Below, one piece after another: positions 1-9,691 of a stretch of DNA of 64,000 nt (positions are counted from its first letter, which is position 1; each line of letters starts with the position of its first letter). The stretch is taken from positions 1 through 64,000 of the forward strand of contig JAUYVH010000006.1 of assembly GCA_030715135.1 (NCBI GenBank), given 5' to 3'. The position numbers were made by a program, and so were the translations under genes. The notes under the pieces were generated by a model. That model saw only the letters and a list, made by a program, of their open reading frames with translations. It searched no databases and was not told where the DNA came from. This DNA comes from Keguizhuia sedimenti. Its GTDB lineage: Bacteria > Pseudomonadota > Gammaproteobacteria > Burkholderiales > Burkholderiaceae_D.

Positions 1-1
1 T

Positions 2-79
2 GACTTCAAAACCTGGCTCGGCCAGGCTGAAGCAACCCACCGTAACCTCATGAAAGAAGCTGGCTTCCTCGCGAAGTAA
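2..79 (+). CDS. C-terminal fragment of an upstream gene (possibly TctC/Bug-type binding protein)
   Basis: An open frame enters from the left edge and stops at TAA 77-79, giving 25 residues that end in MKEAGFLAK. A strong terminator follows 20 nt later, so this is the end of a real gene. The tail resembles C-termini of tripartite tricarboxylate (TctC/Bug) periplasmic binding proteins of Burkholderiales, but 25 residues are too few to assign the family. Confidence 0.45.
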   Translation, partial: DFKTWLGQAEATHRNLMKEAGFLAK

Positions 80-97
80 AACAGCCCGCAATACCTC

Positions 98-126
98 AAA
101 GGCCAGCATATGCTGGCCTTTTTTAT
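98..126 (+). terminator. Rho-independent terminator of the left-edge gene
   Basis: A perfect 18-nt palindrome (GGCCAGCATATGCTGGCC, 101-118) is followed by a run of T. It lies 20 nt after the stop codon of the truncated left-edge gene. Confidence 0.85.
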
Positions 127-425
127 TGCCGCTGCTTTGCTCCGGGATACATAGAGAATGCTTTATAGAATTTTGTGGAACGATGAAGGATCCGACGCAG
201 GCAGCATGATCCTGATAGGACTTTAAGCTGGTACTGACAAAGCAGAAAGAGGTGGTCTGCTTGCGGGAAGGTCTACTGTATTCAGGGATGCTGGCGCAAT
301 CGAGGGCTTGTGCCGGTGGTTGTCCGAATGAACTAGGCAGCGTTGGCAAGCTGAGAAGCAGGTAGGTTCAAATAGTGCGGAAGTGCCTTGGCATCCCAAG
401 AAAATCACACGCAAATGCTCGGCTA
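127..425. other. Intergenic stretch, no gene seen
   Basis: This stretch lies between the left-edge terminator and the stop codon of the minus-strand SCPU gene. The only open frames are short, with no ribosome binding site or family resemblance. I see no further structure. Confidence 0.5.
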
Positions 426-965
426 TCACTTGGGGCAGGTCGTGCCTCCACCACCACCGGTATTGTCAACCGAAATTAAAGTCATCAGGATGTTGGGGTC
501 CTGGTATGTGCCCTTCGGCTTGCTTTGGCCGGAAGCGATCCGTCCATAACCGCGTACGGTAACCGTGCGCGATTTGGGCAATCCATTGTTCAACTCCATT
601 TGCCCGTATATCTGTGCATAACCGGTGTTGAAGTCTCCCCAGATTTGGGAGCGCGCCGAATCGACGTATAACTGATTATTTAATAAATTTGCCGTTGCCG
701 TCGTGTGGCGCATTTGCCGATTGGTGTAATTATTGCTGAGTCCTTGACGTACTCCAATATTAAAACATACCCAGCGGCCTCCATCGTCCGGCGCGGTGCA
801 GGTTACATCGAGATCCACTGCGCCGTCCTGGGCAGCCCCCGGGCTGTATACACCGTAATTCAAAGTCGCACTACTCAGTGTGCAGACTGCCTCGCCTGCC
901 AGAGCCGGTTGCATTGCAGCCAATAACAGGATCAACAGAAAGTGAAAGCGCATAAGCTTGGCCAT
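426..965 (-). CDS. Spore coat U (SCPU) domain protein, Csu-type pilus subunit
   Basis: This is a secreted subunit of a Csu-like (archaic) chaperone-usher pilus, 179 aa from ATG 965. The start gives MAKLMRF followed by a hydrophobic signal peptide ending ALA-GEA. The mature part has the SCPU pattern: early VCTLSSATLNYGVYSP, paired cysteines, and a C-terminal pilin-like strand region. The frame stays open upstream to a TTG at 1022, but that start would bury the signal peptide. The C-terminus is a Gly run followed by TTCPK. The gene diverges from a second SCPU gene at 1125. It could be the tip or adhesin-like subunit; the sequence does not show which. Confidence 0.75.
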   Translation of the reverse strand: MAKLMRFHFLLILLLAAMQPALAGEAVCTLSSATLNYGVYSPGAAQDGAVDLDVTCTAPDDGGRWVCFNIGVRQGLSNNYTNRQMRHTTATANLLNNQLYVDSARSQIWGDFNTGYAQIYGQMELNNGLPKSRTVTVRGYGRIASGQSKPKGTYQDPNILMTLISVDNTGGGGGTTCPK

Positions 966-1024
966 AGTGTCCGCTTCAAGATGCATTTTCTGAATGCTCT
1001 GCGCAAAGAGCTCTATCAACAATA

Positions 1025-1048
1025 AACCACAAAAAATAACCTGTGGTT
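1025..1048. promoter_or_regulatory. Inverted repeat between divergent SCPU genes
   Basis: AACCACA (1025-1031) and TGTGGTT (1042-1048) form a 7-bp inverted repeat with a 10-nt A/T-rich gap, in the AT-rich spacer (966-1124) between the two divergently oriented SCPU genes. It could be an operator shared by both promoters or only a hairpin. This is inference from position. Confidence 0.3.
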
Positions 1049-1124
1049 AAAAAAAACTTTACTTCGTTGTTTATTAGAAATATTGAGCATTTGTAAGTAG
1101 TTACAGGCGCAAAGGGGGAGACAT

Positions 1125-1634
1125 ATGAAGCCATGTACTACGTTTTTGAGGCTATTTCTACTTTTAACAATAATAACTTCCACCGCATTTGCCGGACAAG
1201 CAACAGCAAATCTGACGGTTACAACTCAAGTAGAAGCCAGTTGCAGCACCTTTAACGTCAGTAACATCGCGTTTGCAGCTTATTCCGGTACCGCGATCAA
1301 TCAGACGGGCACAGTCACAATCAATTGCATTGCCGGGGCGAGCTATGACATCTCGATGGGGGCAGGCCTGGGTGCGGGTGCAACAGTGGCGGCGCGTTAT
1401 CTGACGAATCAGACCTCGGGAATGTCGGATCAAAAACTGGAATACAAACTGTATTCCGATTCTGGAAGAACGGTTCTCTGGGGCGATGGAACGGCAGGAA
1501 CATCCACCGTAGCAGGTACAGCGACCGGCGCTGACCAGGTCCATACGATTTACGGTACGGTGACGGGTGGTCAAACAGGAAGAAAAGTCGGTACCTATCA
1601 GGATACCGTCGTCGTTACTTTAACTTTTAACTGA
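1125..1634 (+). CDS. Spore coat U domain protein, probable major pilin of Csu-type pilus
   Basis: This 169-aa secreted protein has an N-terminal signal peptide (MKPCTTFLRLFLLLTIITS, cleavage near AFA-GQA). A single SCPU domain follows: the N-terminal strand is TANLTVTTQVEASC, with a central GTVTINC and a C-terminal GTYQDTVVVTLTFN. The ending is the typical ...D-T-hydrophobic strand of CsuA/B-like subunits. A strong binding site, GGGGGAG, lies just ahead of ATG 1125. It is the first gene of a plus-strand set with the chaperone (1727) and usher (2439), so it is the most likely main shaft subunit. Subunits in this system are secreted to the periplasm, held by the chaperone and threaded through the usher. 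Confidence 0.8.
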   Translation: MKPCTTFLRLFLLLTIITSTAFAGQATANLTVTTQVEASCSTFNVSNIAFAAYSGTAINQTGTVTINCIAGASYDISMGAGLGAGATVAARYLTNQTSGMSDQKLEYKLYSDSGRTVLWGDGTAGTSTVAGTATGADQVHTIYGTVTGGQTGRKVGTYQDTVVVTLTFN

Positions 1635-1726
1635 ATGGCCAACCACGCTGGGGCTTGGCCGTCGAGCCAGTCTTCATTGATTGTTGATTGCCCCTCACAT
1701 GTGAAATTCCGAATTTGGCCAGTGCG

Positions 1727-2467
1727 ATGCGATTGATTGGATTAAGGACACGGCTTACCGTATTTTTGCTTTGCATTGCCTTACCGTTCACAAGCTTCGC
1801 CAAGAACGAGGGATTGGATATTTCTCCGATTCGCCTCATTCTGAATGGCGAGCAGCCGTCGTCCTCGATCAAGATAAGCAACAAGAAAAGCAGGCCGGTC
1901 TCTTTCCAGGCCAGAGTTTTCAAACGAATTGTCACGGCCGAGGAAGATTCGCTGGCAGAGACGGACGACCTTGTCTTCAATCCGCCATTTTTCAAGATTC
2001 AGCCTCAGCAAAGCCAGGTGATTCGAATTGGCATGGAAAAAAACCAAGCGGCAAAAACAGAACAGCTTTATCGCATTTTTTTCGAAGAACTGCCGCCGGA
2101 AAGTCCGACTAACCGGGCTGAAGTAACCGTGCTGATGAACTTGTCGATCCCGATATATATTGAGCCGATCGGCGGTTCGTCTCCGAAGGCTGTCATTACG
2201 GGATTCCAGAAGCACGCGACCCGCCCAGGCCTGAAGGTCACCAATTCCGGCAATGCACATCTTTTGATCCACCGGCTCAATCTGTCGCGGGAAGGACAGG
2301 AGAAAATCGAAGCCGATATAAAGGGCCCTGTCTTTTTGCCGGCGGGGAAAGATGCGATTATTCCATTGCGGAAAACCACCACGGTCGCAACGACCGGCAA
2401 ATACACAGCGGAACTTGATACGAACCATGGCTTGATGCATGAGGAAATCACGCTTCAAGCTCCGTAG
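1727..2467 (+). CDS. Periplasmic pilus chaperone (PapD/CsuC-like)
   Basis: This is a 246-aa chaperone that should hold pilin subunits in the periplasm and deliver them to the usher. A signal peptide (MRLIGLRTRLTVFLLCIALP, cleavage near SFA-KNE) is followed by the first Ig-like domain: LDISPIRLIL, then SSIKISNKKSRPVSFQARVF, then VFNPPFFKIQPQQSQVIRIG, the subunit-binding strand region. A second domain covers about residues 140-246. The frame is open from a TTG at 1688, but ATG 1727 places the signal peptide at the N-terminus and is preferred. The end overlaps the usher start (ATG 2439) by 29 nt, so the two are translationally coupled. Confidence 0.85.
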   Translation: MRLIGLRTRLTVFLLCIALPFTSFAKNEGLDISPIRLILNGEQPSSSIKISNKKSRPVSFQARVFKRIVTAEEDSLAETDDLVFNPPFFKIQPQQSQVIRIGMEKNQAAKTEQLYRIFFEELPPESPTNRAEVTVLMNLSIPIYIEPIGGSSPKAVITGFQKHATRPGLKVTNSGNAHLLIHRLNLSREGQEKIEADIKGPVFLPAGKDAIIPLRKTTTVATTGKYTAELDTNHGLMHEEITLQAP

Positions 2468-4847
2468 CAGCATTGTTATTGCGATCTGGCCCACACTTGC
2501 TGCGCAGGCGGCGGAAAACACAGAATATGCATTAACGAGCGCGCCTGTTCGGGCCTCTTCAACGCCGGATTCTCCCGGTTCACATTCGACTTCAAAAAAT
2601 CATGCGGCCACCGATATCGGCAGCTTAAAAAAGATCGCATTGGACGTGACGATCAACGGCCAGGAAATTGCCTATGCGGTGTTTTTCTTTCAGGACAAGG
2701 AAGGTCGGCTATACGCCGACAAGAAAACCCTGCACAGGCTGAGGATCGACGACGCCGAGCTGGACAGCGTCCATGCATCGGGATTGGCAGTTTATCCGCT
2801 TGATCAGAAAGAAAAGCTTGCATACCTGTTCGATGAAACAGCGCAGTCCGTGGAGATCCGGGTTGTGTCGGAATATGTTTATTTAACGCGAATGCCGAGT
2901 GTGGAATTCGAAAGAGCCGAGCTGATTGACGCCAGCCAGGGATGGTTCCTGAATTACGACGCCAATCTTTTTGGTTCCAGTGATCAGAGAAGTCAGTTCG
3001 CCGGCTTGGTGGATGGAGCGGCTCCGGTAGCCGCAGGCTTGTTCGCATTGTCCGTGATTGCGGATAGCGCGAATGGGCGGCCGAAACTGTCGCGGAACCA
3101 GGCATACTGGGTCCGCGATGAACCCGATCAGCTCCGGAGCCTGCGAATCGGCGATAGCGTAGGCAAATCTCAGGGCTGGGGCCGGAGTGTTCCTTTCGTG
3201 GGCATCTAATGGGGAACCAACTACGCATTGCGTCCTTATGAGGTTCCTTTTGGTCTGCCGATTCTTGCCAGCCAGGCTGCAGTGCCGTCCAATGTCGATG
3301 TATATGTCAATGGCGTACTCCAGACGCGCAGGGCCGTCCCATACGGGCCATTCGAAATCACCGATATTCCCGCAACCTCGGGAGCGGGACAGATCAGTGC
3401 CGTCATCAAGGATTCGGAAGGAAATGAAAAGCGCATATCGCTTCCCTACTATGTGTCCGCAGGCCTGCTGAAAGGCGGTGCGCATGAATACCATGCCGAG
3501 CTTGGTTTTCCGCGCAAGTACAGCTACGGTGACAGCGACAAATACGGTAAAGCCTTTGCGGCATACGGACATCGCTACGGGCTGACTTCCGGATTGACGG
3601 CAGGCGCGCGTGTTGAAGCGCAGGGTGAGAGCCAGGCCGCCGGTATCGATGTCAATCAACGGATTTTCGAGGGCATGATTCTTGAAACCAGTGTGGCCAC
3701 CAGCCGAAGCGATGCAGGCACGGGTTATACCGGCGCCCTCGCTCTGGAAAAGGCCAGCACCGATTACAGCGTCAGGCTCTCTGCGCAAACCCTGAGCTCG
3801 AATTTCCGCCAGCTTGGATTGCCCGACAATGCACTGGCGGACCGTCTGCGCCTGCTTGGCTCCCTCAGTTTTTCTCCCACGGGATTGGACGCGCTGACCC
3901 TTAGCCATAGTGTGATCAAGAGAGTCGACGGCAGGGAAGACAAGACCAGTCAGCTGTATTACCGGTTGCCATCCGTTGGCGCCTGGAACACTTCCTTGTT
4001 TTACTCAAAGTTCCACAGCGACGGAGGCAATCAGTACTTTGGCATACAGTTCAGCTACATGCTCGATTCGAACCATTATGTGAACGCAGGCGTATCGCGG
4101 CAGACCGGGCAGGAAGCCGCAGTGACGACAGATTATTCGCGGACGGCGCCAAGCGGCAATGGATATGGATACCGCTTGTCCGCGGTTCGGCGCGGAGACG
4201 AACAGGTATCGGCCAATGCTGCGTTACAAATAAAATCGGAACTGACCAGTTATTCACTGGATGCCGGACAAAACGGGCGTAACAGCTTCTATAGAGTGGG
4301 CATGAAAGGCAGCATGGCCGGGGTAGGATCCGATCTTTTGTGGGCACGAGAAATCCAGGACAGTTTCGCAGTGGTCAAAGTCGGGAATTTCCCGAATGTG
4401 CGCGTATTGCATGAAAATCAGCCCGTGGCCAGAACGAATGAGCATGGCGTTGCACTGATTCCCAGCTTGCGCGCATACGAAGTCAACAAGATCGGCTTTG
4501 TGGAGGCGGATTTGCCGTTGACGGTATCCGTAGAAAATACCCAGAAAGCAGTCGCTCCGCGCTATCGAAGCGGCACCTATATCCACTTTCCGGTCAAGAC
4601 GGATAAGCATGTCTTTGTGAAGGTCGTCCATCCGGAATTCAAGAGAATGCCGTTCGGGTCGCTCGCAGTCATTGAGGGCATGGACGAAAAATTTTCCCTG
4701 GCTTCCAATGGAGAGCTATATCTGCCTAATCTTGAACGGCCGGTCACGATCAAAGTGTCGTACAAAAATCAACACTGCTCATTTTCACTGAACCTTCCTA
4801 AAACCGAAAATGCCCTCACACGGCTAGGTGTCGCGAACTGCCGGTGA
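2439..4847 (+). pseudogene. Csu-type fimbrial usher, interrupted by an in-frame TAA
   Basis: This outer-membrane usher (FimD/CsuD family) would be 802 aa, close to the family length, but codon 257 is TAA (3207-3209). Both sides stay in the same frame. The upstream part ends GRSVPFVGI and the downstream part resumes WGTNYALRPYEV, matching the usher barrel motif normally read G-I/V-Q-W-G-T-N. A single change of a Gln codon (CAA) to TAA therefore explains the break. The N-terminal part (about 1-140, secretion signal plus NTD) is intact. The downstream part holds the barrel, plug and C-terminal domains (ending CSFSLNLPKTENALTRLGVANCR). The product would be truncated at 256 aa, and the pilus is unlikely to assemble unless the stop is read through or is a sequencing error. 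Confidence 0.85.
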
Positions 4848-5354
4848 TCAGCCGCGGTAGCACCGGGACGGCAATAATCAGGTTTGCAATACCAAAACGC
4901 GGTGCAATGCATTTAGCTTTTCTAAAAGAGCAATTAACTTTCATTGATGTTTTGCTGACCGCCGATTTATTCAGGCCATCATGCAAAGGATAGGAAAATT
5001 GTTAATCGTTGCATCCTTGCCGGCACTCGTATCCGATTCGGCTTTCATCGGCGATTGAAGCATGCCGGTTCAATCATACATATTGCCTATAATGGCGCAT
5101 CCCGTGCGCTCGATATGCCCGCTTCATGCAATCCAGTCGATCGGGGTTTCCAGGCGGAGCATCTTGCCTAAGCAATTCAAGGATTGCGCGTTGATATGCG
5201 CGGGGTGGACTTCATGCTTTCCGTTCCTGCAGGGCAGGAGGCCTCCTGCAACTTGAAAATGCGCAGCAATGTATGATGCCGGAGCTTGGCACAAAATTCA
5301 TAGCGCGGCCTTCGTTTTTGCGGGTCTGAATCAGCTCTGTGCTTTCTCGCGAAA
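4848..5354. other. Intergenic stretch between usher and efflux operon
   Basis: About 500 bp with no convincing gene. Short open frames (for example 5062-5256) lack a binding site and recognisable protein features. The promoter of the efflux operon should lie here, but I cannot point to clear -35/-10 boxes. Confidence 0.5.
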
Positions 5355-5378
5355 GTGCCAAAACGACAACTCCTTTTT

Positions 5379-6572
5379 ATGAAAAAAATAAAAGCCAAAC
5401 CGCTGGTGGTGATCGTCATTCTTGGCTTGATCGTTTTAGGTCTGGCGATCGCCATGCTGTCTTCCAAGGAAAAGCCGGCTGACAAGCAGGAAACTGCCGG
5501 ACCCAGGCCGGCACTGACGGTTGACACGGTACGCCCAGCTCATTCGCAGTTGCCGATCCGGCTTGCTGCCAACGGCAATATCCAGGCATGGCAGGAAGCA
5601 ATCATCGGCAGCGAACTCAATGGCTTGCGCCTGGCCGAAGTATTGGTCAATGTCGGTGACAAGGTCAAGGCCGGCCAGGTGCTGGCGCGCTTCGCAGGTG
5701 AAGCGGTCCAGGCCGACCTTGCGCAGGCGAAGGCAAGCTTGCTGGAGGCTGAAGCCAATGCCGCCGAGGCTGCTGCCAATGCCGAGCGTGCGCGCAAGCT
5801 GGAAGGAACCGGTGCATTGAGCGCGCAGCAGATCGCACAGTTTTACGCGGCCGAGCAAACCGCAAAAGCACGGGTCGCTTCGGCCAAGGCGGGAGTCGCC
5901 GCGCAAGCTTTGCGCATCAGGCACGTTCAGGTCGTGGCTCCCGATGACGGAATCATTTCGGATCGCAAGGCCACAGTCGGAGCGGTTGCCGGAGTCGGTA
6001 CGGAATTGTTTCGCATGATCCGCAAAGGACGCCTCGAATGGCGTGCCGAAGTGACATCTGCGGAGCTCGGACGGATTACAACCGGCACGGACGTCACGGT
6101 GAATGCGGCCAACGGCACGCTCCTCAAGGGAAAAGTACGCATGATTGCGCCGACCGTCGATCCGCAAAACCGGGTTGCGCTGGTCTATGTCGACTTGCAA
6201 AACTCGCAAGACAAGGCAGCGCCGGCAAAAGCGGGCATGTTTGCCCGGGGCGAATTCAATCTGGGCACATCGGGCGCGCTTACCTTGCCGCAGCAGGCGG
6301 TGGTCATGCGTGAAGGTTTCAATTACGTGTTCCAGGTCGGTCCGGAAGGCCGCGTCGCCCAGGTAAAGGTGCAGACCGGACGCCGCATTGCAGACCGCGT
6401 GGAAATCCTGGAGGGTTTGACGCCGGACGCAACGGTCGTTGCGAGTGGTGCCGGTTTTCTGAATGACGGCGATCTGGTGCGGGTTGCCAATACGAGCGGC
6501 TCGGCCACTCCCGCTCCATCGGCTCTGTCGGTCCGGCCGGCTGCGCTCAAGCGCACAGGGCACTCATCATGA
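5379..6572 (+). CDS. RND efflux periplasmic adaptor (membrane fusion protein)
   Basis: This adaptor should bridge the inner-membrane pump encoded next to an outer-membrane channel. From ATG 5379 the protein is 397 aa; a GTG at 5355 would add eight residues. One N-terminal transmembrane anchor (residues about 8-27) has no lipobox. It is followed by a split biotinyl/lipoyl domain (ANGNIQAWQEA...NVGDKVKAGQVLARF), an Ala-rich alpha-helical hairpin (about 95-165), the second lipoyl half (VVAPDDGIISDRKATVGA), and beta-barrel and membrane-proximal domains (LTLPQQAVVMREGFNYVFQV). It overlaps the pump gene by 4 nt (ATGA). No outer-membrane factor gene follows, so a TolC-like channel must come from elsewhere. 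The substrate is not predictable. Confidence 0.88.
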   Translation: MKKIKAKPLVVIVILGLIVLGLAIAMLSSKEKPADKQETAGPRPALTVDTVRPAHSQLPIRLAANGNIQAWQEAIIGSELNGLRLAEVLVNVGDKVKAGQVLARFAGEAVQADLAQAKASLLEAEANAAEAAANAERARKLEGTGALSAQQIAQFYAAEQTAKARVASAKAGVAAQALRIRHVQVVAPDDGIISDRKATVGAVAGVGTELFRMIRKGRLEWRAEVTSAELGRITTGTDVTVNAANGTLLKGKVRMIAPTVDPQNRVALVYVDLQNSQDKAAPAKAGMFARGEFNLGTSGALTLPQQAVVMREGFNYVFQVGPEGRVAQVKVQTGRRIADRVEILEGLTPDATVVASGAGFLNDGDLVRVANTSGSATPAPSALSVRPAALKRTGHSS

Positions 6573-9500
6573 TGAATGTTTCGTCTTGGTCGATCCGGAA
6601 CCCGATTCCGGCGATCATGCTGTTTGTCATGCTGACTTTTGCCGGCATGTTGTCATTTCAGTCGATGAAAGTGCAGAACTTTCCCGACATCGAATTGCCA
6701 ACCGTGTCGGTTTCCGCATCCCTGCCGGGTGCAGCGCCCGGGCAACTGGAAACCGAAGTGGCGCGCAAGCTGGAAAATTCGATTGCCACCCTGCAGGGTC
6801 TGAAGCATGTCTATACCAAGGTGGCGGACGGCAGCGTGAGCATCACTGCCGAATTCCGCCTTGAAAAGCCGGTACAGGAAGCGGTGGACGATGTTCGCTC
6901 GGCAGTGGCGCGGGTGCGCGCGGATCTGCCTGGCGATCTGCGCGACCCGATTGTCAACAAGGTGGAACTGGCCAGCCAGCCGGTGTTGGCATTCACTATC
7001 GCGTCAAGGCGCATGGATGAAGAGGCGCTTTCCTGGTTCGTCGATGACACGGTGACCAAGAAGCTGCTTGCCGTCAAAGGCGTGGGTGCGGTGAACCGCG
7101 TGGGCGGCGTTACCCGCGAAGTGCTGGTGGCCTTGAATCCTGAACGCCTGCAGGCACTCGGCGCCACGGCAGCCGATATTTCCCGCCAATTGCGCCAGGT
7201 GCAAACCGAAATATCGGGCGGCCGCGCGGATCTCGGCGGCAGCGAACAGCCGATCCGTACCCTGGCTACCGTCCAGTCCGCGGAAGAATTGGCTCGTCTG
7301 GAGTTGAGCCTGTCCGACGGCCGGCGCATCCGCCTGGATGAAGTGGCCACGATCACCGACACGATTGCAGAACCGCGCTCCGCGGCCTTGCTGAATGGCA
7401 GGCCGGTAGTCGGCTTTGAAGTTTCGCGCAGCCGCGGCGAGAGCGAAGTGGCGGTGGGGGCGGCGGTGCAGGCGGCGTTGAAGGAATTGCAGGCGCAGTA
7501 TCCGGACATCGAACTGACCGAATCCTTCAATTTCGTCAAGCCGGTGGAGGAAGAGTACGACGGCTCCATGCATCTGCTGTATGAAGGTGCGCTGCTGGCC
7601 GTGGTCGTCGTCTGGCTCTTTTTACGCGACTGGCGCGCGACCTTTGTGTCGGCAGTTGCCTTGCCTTTGTCGGTGATTCCGGCATTCATCGGCATGTATC
7701 TGCTCGGCTTCTCGATTAACGTCATTACATTGCTGGCGCTGTCGCTGGTGGTCGGCATTCTGGTGGACGATGCCATCGTCGAAGTGGAAAACATCGTGCG
7801 CCATCTGCGCATGGGCAAGACCCCTTATCAGGCCGCGATGGAAGCGGCGGATGAAATCGGCCTGGCCGTGATTGCGACAACCTTTACCCTGATCGCGGTG
7901 TTCCTGCCGACGGCATTCATGAGCGGCGTGGCGGGAAAATTCTTCAAGCAGTTCGGCTGGACGGCGGCGCTGGCGGTGTTTGCTTCGCTGGTGGTGGCGC
8001 GCGTCCTTACCCCCATGATGTCAGCCTACATTCTCAAACCCCATGCCGGCGACCACAAGGAACCGTTCTGGATGGACAGCTACATGCGCGCGGCTGCGTG
8101 GTGCCTGAAACACCGCTTTACGACGATGATTGCCGCGACCGTGTTCTTCTTTGGCTCGATCGCCTTGATCCCCTTGCTGCCGACCGGCTTCATTCCGGCG
8201 GACGACAATTCTCAAACGCAGGTATATCTTGAACTGGCACCGGGTTCGACGCTGACCCAGACCAAGGCTATTGCCGAACAGGCGCGCGGCCTGGTCGGCA
8301 ACGTCAAGCATGTCAAAAGCGTTTACACCACCATAGGCGGCGGCAGTGCCGGCGGCGATCCGTTCGCGCCGCAGGGTGCTGCCGAAGTACGCAAGGCGAC
8401 CTTGACGGTCTTGCTGGACGAGCGCGGCGAGCGGCCGCGCAAACAGGTCATTGAAAACCAGATGCGTGCCGTGCTGGAAAAACTGCCCGGCGTGCGCAGC
8501 AAGGTCGGCCTGGGCGGTTCCGGCGAGAAATATATTCTGGTGCTGTCAAGCGAAGACCCGAAGGCCTTGCTTTCGTCCGCGAGAGAAGTGGAAAAAGATT
8601 TGCGCACGATCCCGGGCCTGGGCAGCATTTCATCGAGTGCCAGCCTGATCCGGCCGGAAATCGCGGTGCGCCCCGATTTCGCGCGTGCTGCCGACCTGGG
8701 TGTGACCAGTAGCGCAATAGGCGAAACCCTGCGCATTGCCACCATCGGCGACTATGATATATCGCTGCCGAAGTTAAATCTCGCGCAGCGACAGGTGCCG
8801 ATCGTGGTCAAGCTGGATACGGCCGCGCGTGCAGATTTAAGCGTGCTGGAGCGCCTGGCCGTGCCGGGCGCGCGCGGTCCGGTGATGCTGGGTCAGGTCG
8901 CTGCGCTGGATATTACAGGCGGACCGGCCGTGATTGATCGTTATGACCGTTCGCGCAACGTCAATCTGGAAATCGAGCTTGCCGGATTGCAGATGGGCGA
9001 CGTGAAAGCGGCGGTCGAAAAGCTGCCGGCGGTGCGCAACCTGCCTTCCGGTGTGCGGATTGTCGAAATCGGCGATGCAGAAGTCATGAGTGAATTGTTC
9101 GCCAGCTTCGGCCTTGCCATGCTGACCGGCGTGCTGTGCATTTACATCGTGCTGGTCTTGCTGTTCAAGGATTTCCTGCATCCGGTCACGATTCTCGCCG
9201 CGCTGCCGCTATCGCTGGGCGGCGCCTTCGTCGGGCTGCTGCTGGCACAGAAGAGCTTCTCCATGCCATCGCTGATCGGCCTGATCATGCTGATGGGAAT
9301 TGCGACCAAGAATTCGATCCTGTTGGTGGAGTATGCAATCGTCGCGCGGCGCGATCACCATCTGAGCCGCACCGATGCCTTGCTGGACGCTTGCCATAAG
9401 CGTGCCCGGCCGATCATCATGACGACTCTTGCGATGGGCGCAGGCATGCTGCCGATCACGCTCGGACTGGGTGCGGCGGATGCAAGCTTCCGTTCGCCGA

Positions 9501-9649
9501 TGGCGATTGCGGTGATCGGCGGCTTGATCACCTCGACCGTATTGAGCCTTCTGGTCGTTCCGGCCGTCTTCACATACATGGATGACCTGAAAGATCTGTG
9601 GCACCGTGCAGTAAAGAGAGTCCGCTCAACAAAGCTTGCTGCGCATTAG
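6569..9649 (+). CDS. RND efflux pump inner-membrane transporter (AcrB/MdtB-like, HAE-1 type)
   Basis: A 1026-aa proton-driven inner-membrane pump of family length. The layout is TM1 at residues about 11-31, a large periplasmic loop, the TM2-TM6 block (about 335-480), a second loop and the TM8-TM12 block (about 855-1010). The TM4 proton-relay motif GILVDDAIVEVEN is present with both aspartates (D400, D401). Other marks are the N-terminal PIPAIM, PDIELPTVSV, and the second-half IGLIMLMGIATKNSILLVEYA. It overlaps the adaptor gene by 4 nt, so both are made together. Exported compounds cannot be read from the sequence; a role in drug, detergent or metabolite export is typical. Confidence 0.92.
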   Translation: MMNVSSWSIRNPIPAIMLFVMLTFAGMLSFQSMKVQNFPDIELPTVSVSASLPGAAPGQLETEVARKLENSIATLQGLKHVYTKVADGSVSITAEFRLEKPVQEAVDDVRSAVARVRADLPGDLRDPIVNKVELASQPVLAFTIASRRMDEEALSWFVDDTVTKKLLAVKGVGAVNRVGGVTREVLVALNPERLQALGATAADISRQLRQVQTEISGGRADLGGSEQPIRTLATVQSAEELARLELSLSDGRRIRLDEVATITDTIAEPRSAALLNGRPVVGFEVSRSRGESEVAVGAAVQAALKELQAQYPDIELTESFNFVKPVEEEYDGSMHLLYEGALLAVVVVWLFLRDWRATFVSAVALPLSVIPAFIGMYLLGFSINVITLLALSLVVGILVDDAIVEVENIVRHLRMGKTPYQAAMEAADEIGLAVIATTFTLIAVFLPTAFMSGVAGKFFKQFGWTAALAVFASLVVARVLTPMMSAYILKPHAGDHKEPFWMDSYMRAAAWCLKHRFTTMIAATVFFFGSIALIPLLPTGFIPADDNSQTQVYLELAPGSTLTQTKAIAEQARGLVGNVKHVKSVYTTIGGGSAGGDPFAPQGAAEVRKATLTVLLDERGERPRKQVIENQMRAVLEKLPGVRSKVGLGGSGEKYILVLSSEDPKALLSSAREVEKDLRTIPGLGSISSSASLIRPEIAVRPDFARAADLGVTSSAIGETLRIATIGDYDISLPKLNLAQRQVPIVVKLDTAARADLSVLERLAVPGARGPVMLGQVAALDITGGPAVIDRYDRSRNVNLEIELAGLQMGDVKAAVEKLPAVRNLPSGVRIVEIGDAEVMSELFASFGLAMLTGVLCIYIVLVLLFKDFLHPVTILAALPLSLGGAFVGLLLAQKSFSMPSLIGLIMLMGIATKNSILLVEYAIVARRDHHLSRTDALLDACHKRARPIIMTTLAMGAGMLPITLGLGAADASFRSPMAIAVIGGLITSTVLSLLVVPAVFTYMDDLKDLWHRAVKRVRSTKLAAH

Positions 9650-9691
9650 CATTCGCGAGACGTCGAGGCGTTCGACTCGGAGCGGCGGCAG

